From assembly GCF_009755815.1 (NCBI RefSeq), contig NZ_WRPK01000014.1, positions 106,711-170,710 of the forward strand: a stretch of 64,000 bases of DNA, written 5' to 3'. A program made the position numbers and the translations under genes. The notes beneath the pieces were generated by a model, which was given only the letters and a program-made list of their open reading frames with translations, was not told where the DNA came from and searched no databases. Origin of the DNA: Flavisphingomonas formosensis. Lineage in GTDB: Bacteria > Pseudomonadota > Alphaproteobacteria > Sphingomonadales > Sphingomonadaceae. This document shows, in pieces, positions 33,078 to 42,022 of this stretch. The first letter of the stretch is position 1; every line of letters begins with the position of its first letter.

Positions 33078-34073
33078 ATGGAACAGCGCTCTCTCGGTCG
33101 TAACGGACCTGCCACGGCTGCAATCGGCCTCGGCTGTATGGGCATGTCCGGTGCCTATGGACCGGCCGACCGGCAGGAAGGCATCGCCACCATCCATATG
33201 GCGCTCGATGCGGGCATCACTTTGCTCGATACCGGCGACTTTTACGGCATGGGTCATAATGAACTGCTTATCGCCGAGGCGCTGAAGGGCCGTCCGCGCG
33301 ACTCCTACCTGCTCAGCGTCAAATTCGGCGCCCAGCGCGATCCGGCGGGCGGCTGGCTCGGCTTCGACGGGCGCCCGGCCGCGGTGAAGACCGCGCTCGC
33401 TTATTCGCTGCAGCGCCTGGGGGTTGACCATATCGACATTTATCGTCCCGCGCGGCTTGATCCCGCTGTGCCGATCGAAGAGACGATTGGCGCGATCGCG
33501 GATATGGTGAAAGCCGGATATGTGCGCCGGATCGGTCTTTCCGAAGTGGGTCCGGAAACGATCCGCCGCGCCGCTGCCGTCCATCCGATCTGCGATCTGC
33601 AGATTGAATATTCGCTGCTTTCGCGCGGGCCGGAGGACGCAATCCTGCCGGCGACGCGTGATCTCGGCATCGCCATCACGGCCTATGGCGTGCTGTCGCG
33701 CGGGCTGATCAGCAATGACTATGCGGCAGGACAGGAGACGGTACCGGGCGACTTCCGGTCGCACAGCCCGCGCTTCCAGGCGGGCAATATCGAGGCCAAT
33801 CTGGCGCTCGTCGCGGCATTACGCGCCATTGCCGATGCCAAGGGCGTCAGCGTCGCGCAAGTTGCGATCGCATGGGCGGCGGCGCAGGGGCGGGATATCA
33901 TTCCTTTGATCGGGGCAAAGCGTCGCGATCGCCTTGCCGAAGCGATCGGCGCGCTGGATGTCGCGCTGGATGGGGACGATCTCGCCGCGATCGAGCAGGC
34001 CGTTCCCAAGGGTGCGGCGGCGGGAGACCGTTATCCGGCGGCGCAGATGGCGATGCTCGATAGCGAAGCCTGA
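33078..34073 (+). CDS. Aldo/keto reductase
   Basis: A 331-residue NADPH-dependent (beta/alpha)8 oxidoreductase of the AKR13/YajO-like group. LDTGDFYG (D51, Y56), LSVKFG (K82) and the conserved RIGLSEVGPETIRRA segment are present. At the site where most members have the catalytic His (YYQHRVD), this one reads YRPARLD, so the usual His is replaced by Ala125; activity or substrate range may differ. AGGAAGG precedes the ATG. Transcription is divergent from a LysR gene, its likely regulator. Confidence 0.9.
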   Translation: MEQRSLGRNGPATAAIGLGCMGMSGAYGPADRQEGIATIHMALDAGITLLDTGDFYGMGHNELLIAEALKGRPRDSYLLSVKFGAQRDPAGGWLGFDGRPAAVKTALAYSLQRLGVDHIDIYRPARLDPAVPIEETIGAIADMVKAGYVRRIGLSEVGPETIRRAAAVHPICDLQIEYSLLSRGPEDAILPATRDLGIAITAYGVLSRGLISNDYAAGQETVPGDFRSHSPRFQAGNIEANLALVAALRAIADAKGVSVAQVAIAWAAAQGRDIIPLIGAKRRDRLAEAIGALDVALDGDDLAAIEQAVPKGAAAGDRYPAAQMAMLDSEA

Positions 34074-34129
34074 TCACGCTATACCGATCAAAAATTACGA
34101 TCGGTTCGACAATGACAATCAATTGGATC

Positions 34130-34172
34130 GATCGATTGCTCCGGCTTAGCAACAGAGCAGGAGCAATCGATC
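34130..34172 (+). promoter_or_regulatory. 13-bp inverted repeat ending at the LysR start
   Basis: GATCGATTGCTCC (34,130-34,142) and its exact complement (34,160-34,172) with a 17-base spacer; the ATG of the next gene follows at once. The right arm contains the Shine-Dalgarno GGAG. It may be a DNA operator for LysR autoregulation or an RNA hairpin that hides the ribosome site. Confidence 0.6.
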
Positions 34173-35051
34173 ATGACCCTCGAACAGTTGCGCATATTCG
34201 TCGGCGTCGCAGAGCGCGAGCATATGACTCGCGCCGCCGCGGCGCTGAACGTCACCCAATCGGCCGCCAGCGCCGCGATCGCCGCGCTCGAGGCGCGCCA
34301 TGCCGTCTCGCTCTTCCACCGCGTCGGACGCCGTATCGAGCTGACCGAGGCCGGGCGCGTGCTGCTCGACGAGGCCCGTGCGATCCTTGGTCGCGCGGCG
34401 AGCGCGGAGCAGGCGCTGGCAGAATTTAATGGGCTTCAGCGAGGAACGCTGAAGCTGATCGCCAGCCAGACCATTGCGGGTTACTGGCTTCCCCGTCATC
34501 TCGCCGCCTTCCGCGCGCGCTATCCTGCCATCGCCATCGAACTGGCCATCGCCAATACCGGTGTCGCGGCGCAGCGGGTGCTCGAAGGCGCGGCGGAGCT
34601 GGGTTTCGTGGAGGGCAGCATCGTCGATCCGGCGCTTGCCCATTGGGCCGTCGCCGAGGATCGCATGATGCTGGTCGCTGCGCCGGGCACGGAGACGGCG
34701 TTTCTGATCGACGACGATTGGCTCCGCTCCGCCCGCTGGATCATGCGCGAGCCGGGATCGGGCACCCGGTCGACGCTGGAGGAGGCGCTCGGCGCGCGCG
34801 GCATCGATCCGGCCACGCTCGATATCGCGCTCACCTTACCGTCGAACGAAGCGGTGCGCGCCGCCGTCGAGGCGGGGGCCGGTGTCGCCATGCTGTCGGC
34901 GCTCGTCGTGCTGCGCGCCCTGCGGGCCGGCACGCTCGCCGAACTCTCTTTCGCTTTGCCGCCGCGGCCCTTTTTCGGGCTGCGCCACAAGCAACGCTAT
35001 CGCAGCCGCGCGGCCGACGCGCTGCTGGCGCTGATCGAGGAGGTTTCGTGA
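34173..35051 (+). CDS. LysR-type regulator, CysL-like
   Basis: A 292-residue regulator with an N-terminal winged HTH (LRIFVGVAEREHMTRAAAAL, residues about 5-24, through LTEAGRVLLDEA) and an effector domain with LIASQTIAGYWLP and GFVEGS (about 92-145), a pattern typical of the CysL/YwfK/CbbR branch. Its stop overlaps the transporter start by one base (TGATGA), making an operon. Regulators of this type beside TDT exporters often respond to sulfite or organic acids; that is an inference. Confidence 0.9.
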   Translation: MTLEQLRIFVGVAEREHMTRAAAALNVTQSAASAAIAALEARHAVSLFHRVGRRIELTEAGRVLLDEARAILGRAASAEQALAEFNGLQRGTLKLIASQTIAGYWLPRHLAAFRARYPAIAIELAIANTGVAAQRVLEGAAELGFVEGSIVDPALAHWAVAEDRMMLVAAPGTETAFLIDDDWLRSARWIMREPGSGTRSTLEEALGARGIDPATLDIALTLPSNEAVRAAVEAGAGVAMLSALVVLRALRAGTLAELSFALPPRPFFGLRHKQRYRSRAADALLALIEEVS

Positions 35052-36223
35052 TGATCGACCGCATCCCGGGCGGCGAGCCGCGTCTCGCCGCCGCTCTGGC
35101 AGGCCTTCGCCCGCTCGCCACGCTGGATCATCCCCGCGAGGTGATCCGGCAGTTCACGCCGAACTGGTTCGCCGCCACAATGGGCACCGGCGTGCTCGCC
35201 CTGCTCCTGCCGCAGCTGCCTGGCGTCGGCGGCCGGCTGTACGGGTTGGGAGAGGGGTTGTGGAAGGCGAATATACTCCTCTTCCTGCTTTTCTCGGGCC
35301 TGTACGGTGCGCGCTGGCTGCTGTTCGGGCATGAGGCACGGCGGATCTTCGGCCATAATGTCGTCTCGATGTTCATCGGCACGATTCCGATGGGCCTCGC
35401 CACTATCGTCAACGGCTTCGTCGTCTTCGGCCTGCCGCGCTATGGTGCGGGCGCCATCGTGGTCGCGCAGTGGCTCTGGTGGCTGGACGCGGGTCTCGCC
35501 CTGCTGTGCGGTGTCGCCATTCCCTATATGATGTTCACCCGGCAGGAGCATCGCATCGACCAGATGACCGCCGTCTGGCTGCTGCCGGTGGTCGCGGCGG
35601 AGGTTGCCGCGGCGAGCGGGGGGCTGCTCGCGCCGCATCTCGCCGGGGAAGGCGCGCGCTACGCGATGCTGATCCTCTCCTATGTGCTCTGGGCCTATTC
35701 CGTGCCGGTGGCGTTCGCGATCCTCGCCATCCTCATGCTGCGCATGGCGCTGCACAAATTGCCGCACGAGAGCATGGCTGCCTCGAGCTGGCTCGCACTC
35801 GGCCCGATCGGCACCGGGGCGCTCGGCCTGCTGCTGCTCGGCGCCGACGCGCCCACGCTCTTCGCGGCGCGAGGCATGGCCGAAGCGGGGGAGGTGGCAC
35901 GCGGCATCGGGCTGATCGGCGGCACGGCCTTGTGGGGGTTCGGCCTGTGGTGGCTGCTGCTCGCCAGCCTGATCACGCTACGCTACGTGCGTATCGGTAT
36001 CCCGTTCAATCTCGGCTGGTGGGGCTATATCTTCCCGCTCGGCGTCTATGCGCTGGCGACGCTGCGTCTCGGCGCGATGCTGCAGCTCGGTTTCTTCGGC
36101 GCCATCGGTGCGGTGCTCGCTTTCCTGGTCGCGATCCTCTGGCTCGTCGTCGCCGGCCGGACGGTGCGTGGGGCCTGGCAGGGGACGCTGTTCGTCTCGC
36201 CGTGCATCGTTGGCGGTGCCTGA
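35051..36223 (+). CDS. TDT family transporter (TehA/SSU1-like)
   Basis: A 390-residue inner-membrane protein with about ten hydrophobic helices. FTPNWFAATMGTGVLAL near residue 35 is the hallmark of the tellurite-resistance/dicarboxylate transporter (TDT) family, as are the helix-rich spacing and WWGYIFPLGVYALAT near the C-terminus. Members export sulfite (SSU1) or act as anion channels. Coupled to the LysR gene. In a window with two arylsulfatases, a sulfite or sulfur-compound role is attractive but unproven. Confidence 0.88.
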   Translation: MIDRIPGGEPRLAAALAGLRPLATLDHPREVIRQFTPNWFAATMGTGVLALLLPQLPGVGGRLYGLGEGLWKANILLFLLFSGLYGARWLLFGHEARRIFGHNVVSMFIGTIPMGLATIVNGFVVFGLPRYGAGAIVVAQWLWWLDAGLALLCGVAIPYMMFTRQEHRIDQMTAVWLLPVVAAEVAAASGGLLAPHLAGEGARYAMLILSYVLWAYSVPVAFAILAILMLRMALHKLPHESMAASSWLALGPIGTGALGLLLLGADAPTLFAARGMAEAGEVARGIGLIGGTALWGFGLWWLLLASLITLRYVRIGIPFNLGWWGYIFPLGVYALATLRLGAMLQLGFFGAIGAVLAFLVAILWLVVAGRTVRGAWQGTLFVSPCIVGGA

Positions 36224-36382
36224 GACGGGACACTTCATGTCGCTATCGCAAATGCATGTCCTGACAGGCTAAGTCCGTCGCTTTGACAGTGCGGACCGGC
36301 GGTTGGTACCCCTTTTCCTCACGGCAGTGGCGCGGGACGCCGCGCCGGCACGAGTGCAACGGCGCTCGAAGGGAGAGAGAAA

Positions 36383-38761
36383 ATGGGAAGACTCGCGCCA
36401 ATCGCCCTGCATCTGCTCGGCGGCGCCGCGCTTGCCGCCACGGCTGGCGGCACGGCTTTCGCCCAGCAGCCGACCGACCAGACAGCGGCCAGTCCGGATG
36501 GCGACATCGTGGTCACCGCCCGGCGACGCGCAGAGAGCGCGCAGAACGTGCCGATCGCGCTGACCGCGCTCACCGGGCCGCAAGTGTCCGCGCCGGGCGC
36601 GATCGGCCTGACCCAAGTGGCGCAGCTTGCGCCCAGCCTGCAGCTCACCGCCACCAATCCGCGCCAGACCAACATCAACATCCGCGGCCTCGGCGCGACG
36701 CCGGCCTTTGCGAGCCTCGGTCTCGAATATGGCGTCGGCGTCTATGTCGATCAGGTCTATTACAGCCGCCCCGCGCAATCGGCGTTCGATCTCTATGATC
36801 TGGAGCGGGTCGAGGTGCTGCGCGGGCCGCAGGGCACGCTGTTCGGCAAGAACACGACGGCGGGCGCGATCAACATCACCAGTGCGGAGCCGTCCTTCAC
36901 TCCGTCGATGAGGGCCGAATTCTCGGTCGGCAACTATCAGTCGATCCAGGCGCGCGCGACGGGGACGGCGCCGATCACCGACACGGTGGCGGTGCGGCTG
37001 ACGATCACCGACACGACGCGCAACGACGGCTTTCAGCGCAACGTGATCACCGGCGATCGCGTGCACGATCTCCACAGCTTCGGCGCGCGCGGGCAGATCC
37101 TGTTCAAGCCGAACGAACGCTTCAAGCTGCGCCTCATCGGCGATTACAGCGATCTCAACCAGGATTGCTGCACCGGCGTCACCACCACGATCCGGACGAC
37201 ACGCGTCGACGGATCGGCGCTGCCGAACAATTTCCTGCAGCGTGTCGCGCGTTTCGGCTACACACCGCTGCCGATCGACCCCTGGTCGCGCCGGATCGAG
37301 ACTAACCGGCCCTTCTTCGTCCATCTGAAGACCTATGGCGTCACCGGCATCGCCGACTGGGATCTCGGCGCGGCGACGGTCACCTCCGTCACGGGTTGGC
37401 GCAAGCTCGATTATTCCCCAGCGACGGACGGGGACGTGACCGGCCTCGACATCTTCGAAAATGCCGGCATTCACGAGAAGCAGAAGCAGTTCAGCCAGGA
37501 GATCCGGCTCGCGTCGAACGGCACCAACCGTCTCGATTACGTCGTTGGCGCCTATTATTTCTGGCAGCGCATCGACGATCGCATCTTCACCATTTACGGC
37601 CCCGACGCGGCGCTGTGGATTCTGGGGCCTGCCACGGTCGGCGGAAGCACGCCCTCGGCATCGGGCCAGGCTGCGCTCAACGGCCTTTTCGCAGACGGCG
37701 CCGCGAGCGCGCGGACGCGCAGCTATGCCGGCTTCGGCGAACTGACCTGGCACCTCACCGATACGATCGATCTCACAGGCGGTCTGCGGTACACGCATGA
37801 AAAGAAGGATGGCTTCTTCGAGCAGGTCCAGCGCGGCCCGGCGCTGGCACCCGGGGATGCGACAGCGCAATTTATCCGCAACAGCTTCGCGGCGAACATT
37901 CCGACCTTCTATGCCCGGACGAGCGAAAACAACCTTTCCGGGCGCGGCACTGTCGCCTGGCATATAACGTCCACAGTAATGGCCTATGCCACCTATGCCC
38001 GCGGCTTCAAATCGGGTGGCCTTAATCTCAACGCCGTCGCCGCGCCGCGGGTCGGCACCGTAGCAAAGGTGCCGCTCGTGATCGCGCCCGAGAAGGTGCA
38101 GATGATCGAGGCAGGCCTCAAGACCCAGTTCTTCGATCGTCGCCTTACGCTGAACCTCGCCGCCTTCACCGAGCGGGTGCGCAACTATCAGAGCCAGCAG
38201 TTCGATGTGGCAGCCGCTCAGACCGCCTATATCGCCAATGTCGGCACCGTCCGCTCGCGCGGCTTCGAGGTCGATGCCAATGTACGCCCGATGCGCGGGC
38301 TCAACCTGTTCGCCTCCGCAGCCTATACCGACGCGAGCTATCGCAGCTTCAGGAATGCGCCCTGTCCGGTGGAATATCTGGGTTTGCAGACGGTCTGCGA
38401 TCTCAGCGGGCGGCGACTGCCCGGCGTTTCCCGATATTCGGCCTCGGCAGGCGGCGAATATGCGGCGGACATCGGCTCGGACGAGCAACTCTACGTAAAC
38501 GGCGACTATTCGTACCGCTCCTCCTTCTACACGACCTATAATCTCGCCGCGGATTCGCTTGCCAAGGGCTATGGCATCACCAACATGCGTCTCGGGCTGC
38601 GGCGCAGCGGCGGCGGCTGGGATGTTTCGGTCTTCGCCCGCAATCTCTTCAACACCCACTATGTCAGCATCATCAACCCGTCCGCGTTCAACACCGGCCA
38701 GTCCACCGCGATCCTGGGCGATCCGCGGACGTATGGCATGACGCTGAAAGTCTCGATGTAG
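36383..38761 (+). CDS. TonB-dependent outer-membrane receptor
   Basis: A 792-residue receptor with signal peptide to about residue 27 (GGTAFAQQ), TonB-box-like DIVVTARRRAES (about 40-51), plug with VEVLRGPQGTLFGKNTTAGAIN, and a barrel ending TYGMTLKVSM. GGGAGAGAG precedes the ATG. The long extracellular loops are rich in Asp/Thr. The substrate is unknown. It is followed 136 bases later by a TetR gene in the same direction that might regulate it. Confidence 0.92.
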   Translation: MGRLAPIALHLLGGAALAATAGGTAFAQQPTDQTAASPDGDIVVTARRRAESAQNVPIALTALTGPQVSAPGAIGLTQVAQLAPSLQLTATNPRQTNINIRGLGATPAFASLGLEYGVGVYVDQVYYSRPAQSAFDLYDLERVEVLRGPQGTLFGKNTTAGAINITSAEPSFTPSMRAEFSVGNYQSIQARATGTAPITDTVAVRLTITDTTRNDGFQRNVITGDRVHDLHSFGARGQILFKPNERFKLRLIGDYSDLNQDCCTGVTTTIRTTRVDGSALPNNFLQRVARFGYTPLPIDPWSRRIETNRPFFVHLKTYGVTGIADWDLGAATVTSVTGWRKLDYSPATDGDVTGLDIFENAGIHEKQKQFSQEIRLASNGTNRLDYVVGAYYFWQRIDDRIFTIYGPDAALWILGPATVGGSTPSASGQAALNGLFADGAASARTRSYAGFGELTWHLTDTIDLTGGLRYTHEKKDGFFEQVQRGPALAPGDATAQFIRNSFAANIPTFYARTSENNLSGRGTVAWHITSTVMAYATYARGFKSGGLNLNAVAAPRVGTVAKVPLVIAPEKVQMIEAGLKTQFFDRRLTLNLAAFTERVRNYQSQQFDVAAAQTAYIANVGTVRSRGFEVDANVRPMRGLNLFASAAYTDASYRSFRNAPCPVEYLGLQTVCDLSGRRLPGVSRYSASAGGEYAADIGSDEQLYVNGDYSYRSSFYTTYNLAADSLAKGYGITNMRLGLRRSGGGWDVSVFARNLFNTHYVSIINPSAFNTGQSTAILGDPRTYGMTLKVSM

Positions 38762-38897
38762 GCGCCCCGGCGCCGGCATCGGCGTCGGCGCGTGACACGA
38801 ATTTCACGTGCGGGGCCTGCGCCGGCCTTTGGCATCGTGTCCATTGCCGTTATGGGAAGGAAGGACGCCTTGTCGGCGGCCCTCCGACGGCAATCGC

Positions 38898-39614
38898 ATG
38901 GTAATGATTTTGGACAAGATCGCAGCTCCAAAGGATCCCCGCACCAGAGCCTCCATCGAAAAAATATTGCATTGGGCCGAGCAGCTTTTCGCCACCAAAG
39001 GGCTGGACGCCGTGTCGCTGCGGGAAATCGCCGTGGCGATGGGATCGAAGAACAACAATGTCGTCCAATATCACTTCGGCTCGAAGGAACGGCTGTTCCG
39101 TGCCCTCTTCGATGCGCGAGCCGGGCAGATGGAGGGACGCCGGGCGCAGATGGTTGCTTTTGCGGAGGAGCAGGGCCGCATGGGCGATGCGGCGACCTTG
39201 CTCGAGATCATCTGCCTGCCGCATCTCGATCTCGTCGATGAGCGGGGCGCCCATCCTTACGCCGCCTTCATCGTACAATATGCGCTGCGTTACTGGCGTG
39301 CGGACGATGGCGAATATTGGACGCGCCAGGGCGAGACGGCGCCGTTCCTTCACCGCGTCATCGCCGCCCTCGTCGAAGCGCTGTCACCGCTGCCTGCACC
39401 GATCGCGCGGACCCGCGTGCAGCTCTGCAACTTCCTGTTCCTGAACGCGGTGCTGCGTCTCGACAATCGCGGTGCGCCGCAGGGCATAGCGCCGGCGGCG
39501 CTGCTGCACGATGCCTTGTTCGCCGCGAAGGCGGCGCTGCTCGCCGGCAGCGCGCAGGAGGAATTGCGCGCCGGCACCTTCACCGGCTGGTTCGAGGCCT
39601 TCGGGAAGGCCTGA
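38898..39614 (+). CDS. TetR/AcrR family regulator
   Basis: A 238-residue regulator; the start at 38,898 or 38,904 gives the normal distance to the HTH. Residues about 15-62 form the TetR_N domain (EKILHWAEQLFATKGLDAVS, REIAVAMGSKNNNVVQYHFGSKERLF). The rest is helical ligand-binding domain. It lies between a TonB receptor and a convergent arylsulfatase, so its target is uncertain. Confidence 0.85.
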   Translation: MVMILDKIAAPKDPRTRASIEKILHWAEQLFATKGLDAVSLREIAVAMGSKNNNVVQYHFGSKERLFRALFDARAGQMEGRRAQMVAFAEEQGRMGDAATLLEIICLPHLDLVDERGAHPYAAFIVQYALRYWRADDGEYWTRQGETAPFLHRVIAALVEALSPLPAPIARTRVQLCNFLFLNAVLRLDNRGAPQGIAPAALLHDALFAAKAALLAGSAQEELRAGTFTGWFEAFGKA

Positions 39615-39625
39615 TCCTCCGCTGC

Positions 39626-42022
39626 CTATTTGCCGATGTCGAAGGTCACGCTGCGCAGCGTGCCGCTGAACCGGCTGTCGCCGGTGACATAGCTGTCGTC
39701 CACGGCGGTGCCGCTGTCCATGCCGATGTCGAAGCCCTCGGTGTGCGAGATCACCTGGGCGAAGGTCTGCGGGACGCGGCCCGTCGCGATGGCGGCGCCG
39801 TCGAGGCTGAGCGTCGCGGTGCCGCCGCTCCGCGCCGCTTCCTGATCGAGCGCGAGGCGCAGGACGAGGCGGTGCCGGCCGGGCCGCAAGGGGCTGGTGG
39901 CGGCGATGCGGGTCAGATGCGCAGGCGTGAGATTATAGGTGAAGGCTGGCTTGCCGTCCTTGTTCACGAAGAGGCTGTATCCACCGAAGCGGCCGCCTTG
40001 CGCCGCGATCACGCCTGTCGCGCCGGTCTCCGGCACGTCGATCTCCGCCGTGATTGCGAAGGAGGAGCCCACGGTCGGCGGTGCGGCCGTTTCCGGTATG
40101 TGGTCCACCGGCGTCCAGTAGACGAGATGCTGGCGCCCGGCATTGAGATCGGGGCGGCCGCGCTGATGGCCCTCGGCGGCGTGAATCGGCAGGATGCCGG
40201 CTTCGGACGCCTCCGCCCAGAACAGATCCTTCAGCGCGGCGAGCCGGTCGGGATATTGCGCAGCGAGATCGTGCGCCTCGCTGAAATCCTGATCAAGATC
40301 GTAGAGCTGCCAGCGCCGCTGGTCGATCGGGACCGGCTTTGGCTGGGTCCGTTCCCATGGCGTCGCCATCGGCACCGTCGCGGCCACCCAGCCATCCTTG
40401 TAGATGCTCAGATTCTGCGCCATGCCGTAGACTTGGCTGGTGCGGTGCGATGGCGCCTGGGGTGCGGCCAGCGTGTAGGCGAAGCTGATGCCGGTGATCG
40501 GCTGCTGCGGAATCCCGTCGAGGATGGTGGGAGCCTGGACGCCTGCTACCTCCAGCAAGGTTGGCGTCACGTCGCTGACGTGAAGATATTGGGATCGCAG
40601 CGTGCCCGGGGCCTGGATATGGCCCGGCCAGGAGACCACCATGCCGGTCCTGAGCCCGCCGAGATGTGAGCCATAGCGCTTGGCCCAGGGGAAGGGTGCG
40701 TTCAGTGCCCAGCCCCAGCCGCCAGGATTGAGATTATAGGCCTTGCGCGTGCCGATATCTTCGACATGCGCATCCACATAGTCGATCGTCTCCTGCGCGC
40801 CGCTCAATGCCGACTGTTCGTAGAGCTTGCCGTCGAAGCTGCCCTCCGCGCTCGCGCCGTTGTCGCCCTGGATATAGACGATCAGCGTGTTGTCGAACTG
40901 GCCACTGTCCTTGAGCGACTGGACCACCCGCCCGATCTCGTGATCGGCAAAGGCCAGCGATGCGGCATATGCCTCCATGTAGCGCGCATAGATGCGCTTC
41001 TGCTGCGCCGAGAGGCTGTCCCATCGCGGCAGCGTCTCGGGCCGCGGCGAATCCTCCGTGCCGGCCGGGATGATGCCGAGCGCCTTCTGGCGTTCCACCG
41101 TGGCTTGGCGCAGCGCGTCCCAGCCCTGGTCGAACTTGCCGCGGAATTTGGCCAGCCATTCGGCGGGCGCCTGGTTGGGGGCATGGGCGGTACCGGGCGC
41201 CAGATAGATGAGGAAGGGCTTGTCGGGGGCGGCGCCCTTCTGCTCCGCAATCCAACGGATTGCGTGGTCGGCAAGATCTTTGTCGAGATGATAGTCGGGA
41301 TCGTGCGGCGGCTCGACGTTGCGCGTGTTCTCGACCAGGCTCGGCTCGAACTCGCTCGTATCCGCGCCGAGAAACCCGTAGAAATAGTCGAAGCCGAGGC
41401 CGGTCGGCCAGCGATCGAAGGGGCCGGCCGCGCTCATCTCCCATTCCGGGGTGATATGGCCCTTGCCAAACATGGCGGTGCTGTAGCCATGTTCCTTCAA
41501 TATCTGCGCGATCGTACCCGCGCTCTTGGGAATGACGCTGTTGTAGCCGTCGTAGCCGGTCGGCCAATTGGTGGTGTAGCCCATGCCGACCGCCTGCGGA
41601 TTGCGTCCGGTGAGCAGCGAGGCGCGGGTCGGCGAGCAGATCGCGGTGGTGTGGAAGCGGTTGTAGCGCGCGCCCTGCGCGCCGAGCGCGTCGAAGGTAG
41701 GGGTGGGGATCGGGCCGCCAAAGGAGGAGGCGGCGCCGAACCCGACATCGTCGGTCATGATGACGAGGATGTTGGGCGCGCCCGGTGCGGCTTTCGTCTC
41801 CTGCGGCCACTGCGGCGGCGAGGATTCGGCCGGCGTGCGGCCATAGACTTTCTGGGTGGCGCCGGCCTCCTCGGCGAGCGCCGGTGCGGTGGCGAGGACG
41901 CCTGCCGCGGCCGCGGCGAGCAGGCGTCCTCGCAGGGCAAGGCGCGTGCGGGGGAAATGCCGGCCGATGCCCGCCACCGCATCGAATGGGCGCGATCCGC
42001 CGGCCGGCTTTCCCGCATGCAT
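39626..42022 (-). CDS. Secreted arylsulfatase
   Basis: A 798-residue sulfatase. An N-terminal export signal is present at about 25-50 (TRLALRGRLLAAAAA to APALAEE). The alkaline-phosphatase-like domain starts NILVIMTDDVGFG (metal ligands D91, D92), with the modification motif C129-S-P-T-R where Cys becomes formylglycine, and GKGHITPEWE plus QGDNGAS for further metal and substrate contacts. The C-terminal 150 residues form a beta-rich domain. The ATG overlaps the receptor stop by one base (TGATG), so it is translated as a pair with that receptor. Substrate: probably an aryl or complex sulfate ester. Confidence 0.92.
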   Translation of the reverse strand: MHAGKPAGGSRPFDAVAGIGRHFPRTRLALRGRLLAAAAAGVLATAPALAEEAGATQKVYGRTPAESSPPQWPQETKAAPGAPNILVIMTDDVGFGAASSFGGPIPTPTFDALGAQGARYNRFHTTAICSPTRASLLTGRNPQAVGMGYTTNWPTGYDGYNSVIPKSAGTIAQILKEHGYSTAMFGKGHITPEWEMSAAGPFDRWPTGLGFDYFYGFLGADTSEFEPSLVENTRNVEPPHDPDYHLDKDLADHAIRWIAEQKGAAPDKPFLIYLAPGTAHAPNQAPAEWLAKFRGKFDQGWDALRQATVERQKALGIIPAGTEDSPRPETLPRWDSLSAQQKRIYARYMEAYAASLAFADHEIGRVVQSLKDSGQFDNTLIVYIQGDNGASAEGSFDGKLYEQSALSGAQETIDYVDAHVEDIGTRKAYNLNPGGWGWALNAPFPWAKRYGSHLGGLRTGMVVSWPGHIQAPGTLRSQYLHVSDVTPTLLEVAGVQAPTILDGIPQQPITGISFAYTLAAPQAPSHRTSQVYGMAQNLSIYKDGWVAATVPMATPWERTQPKPVPIDQRRWQLYDLDQDFSEAHDLAAQYPDRLAALKDLFWAEASEAGILPIHAAEGHQRGRPDLNAGRQHLVYWTPVDHIPETAAPPTVGSSFAITAEIDVPETGATGVIAAQGGRFGGYSLFVNKDGKPAFTYNLTPAHLTRIAATSPLRPGRHRLVLRLALDQEAARSGGTATLSLDGAAIATGRVPQTFAQVISHTEGFDIGMDSGTAVDDSYVTGDSRFSGTLRSVTFDIGK

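Noticed and set aside
36269..38779. 836-codon frame antisense to the second TonB receptor
   Set aside because: Same shadow effect; no recognisable motif or ribosome site.
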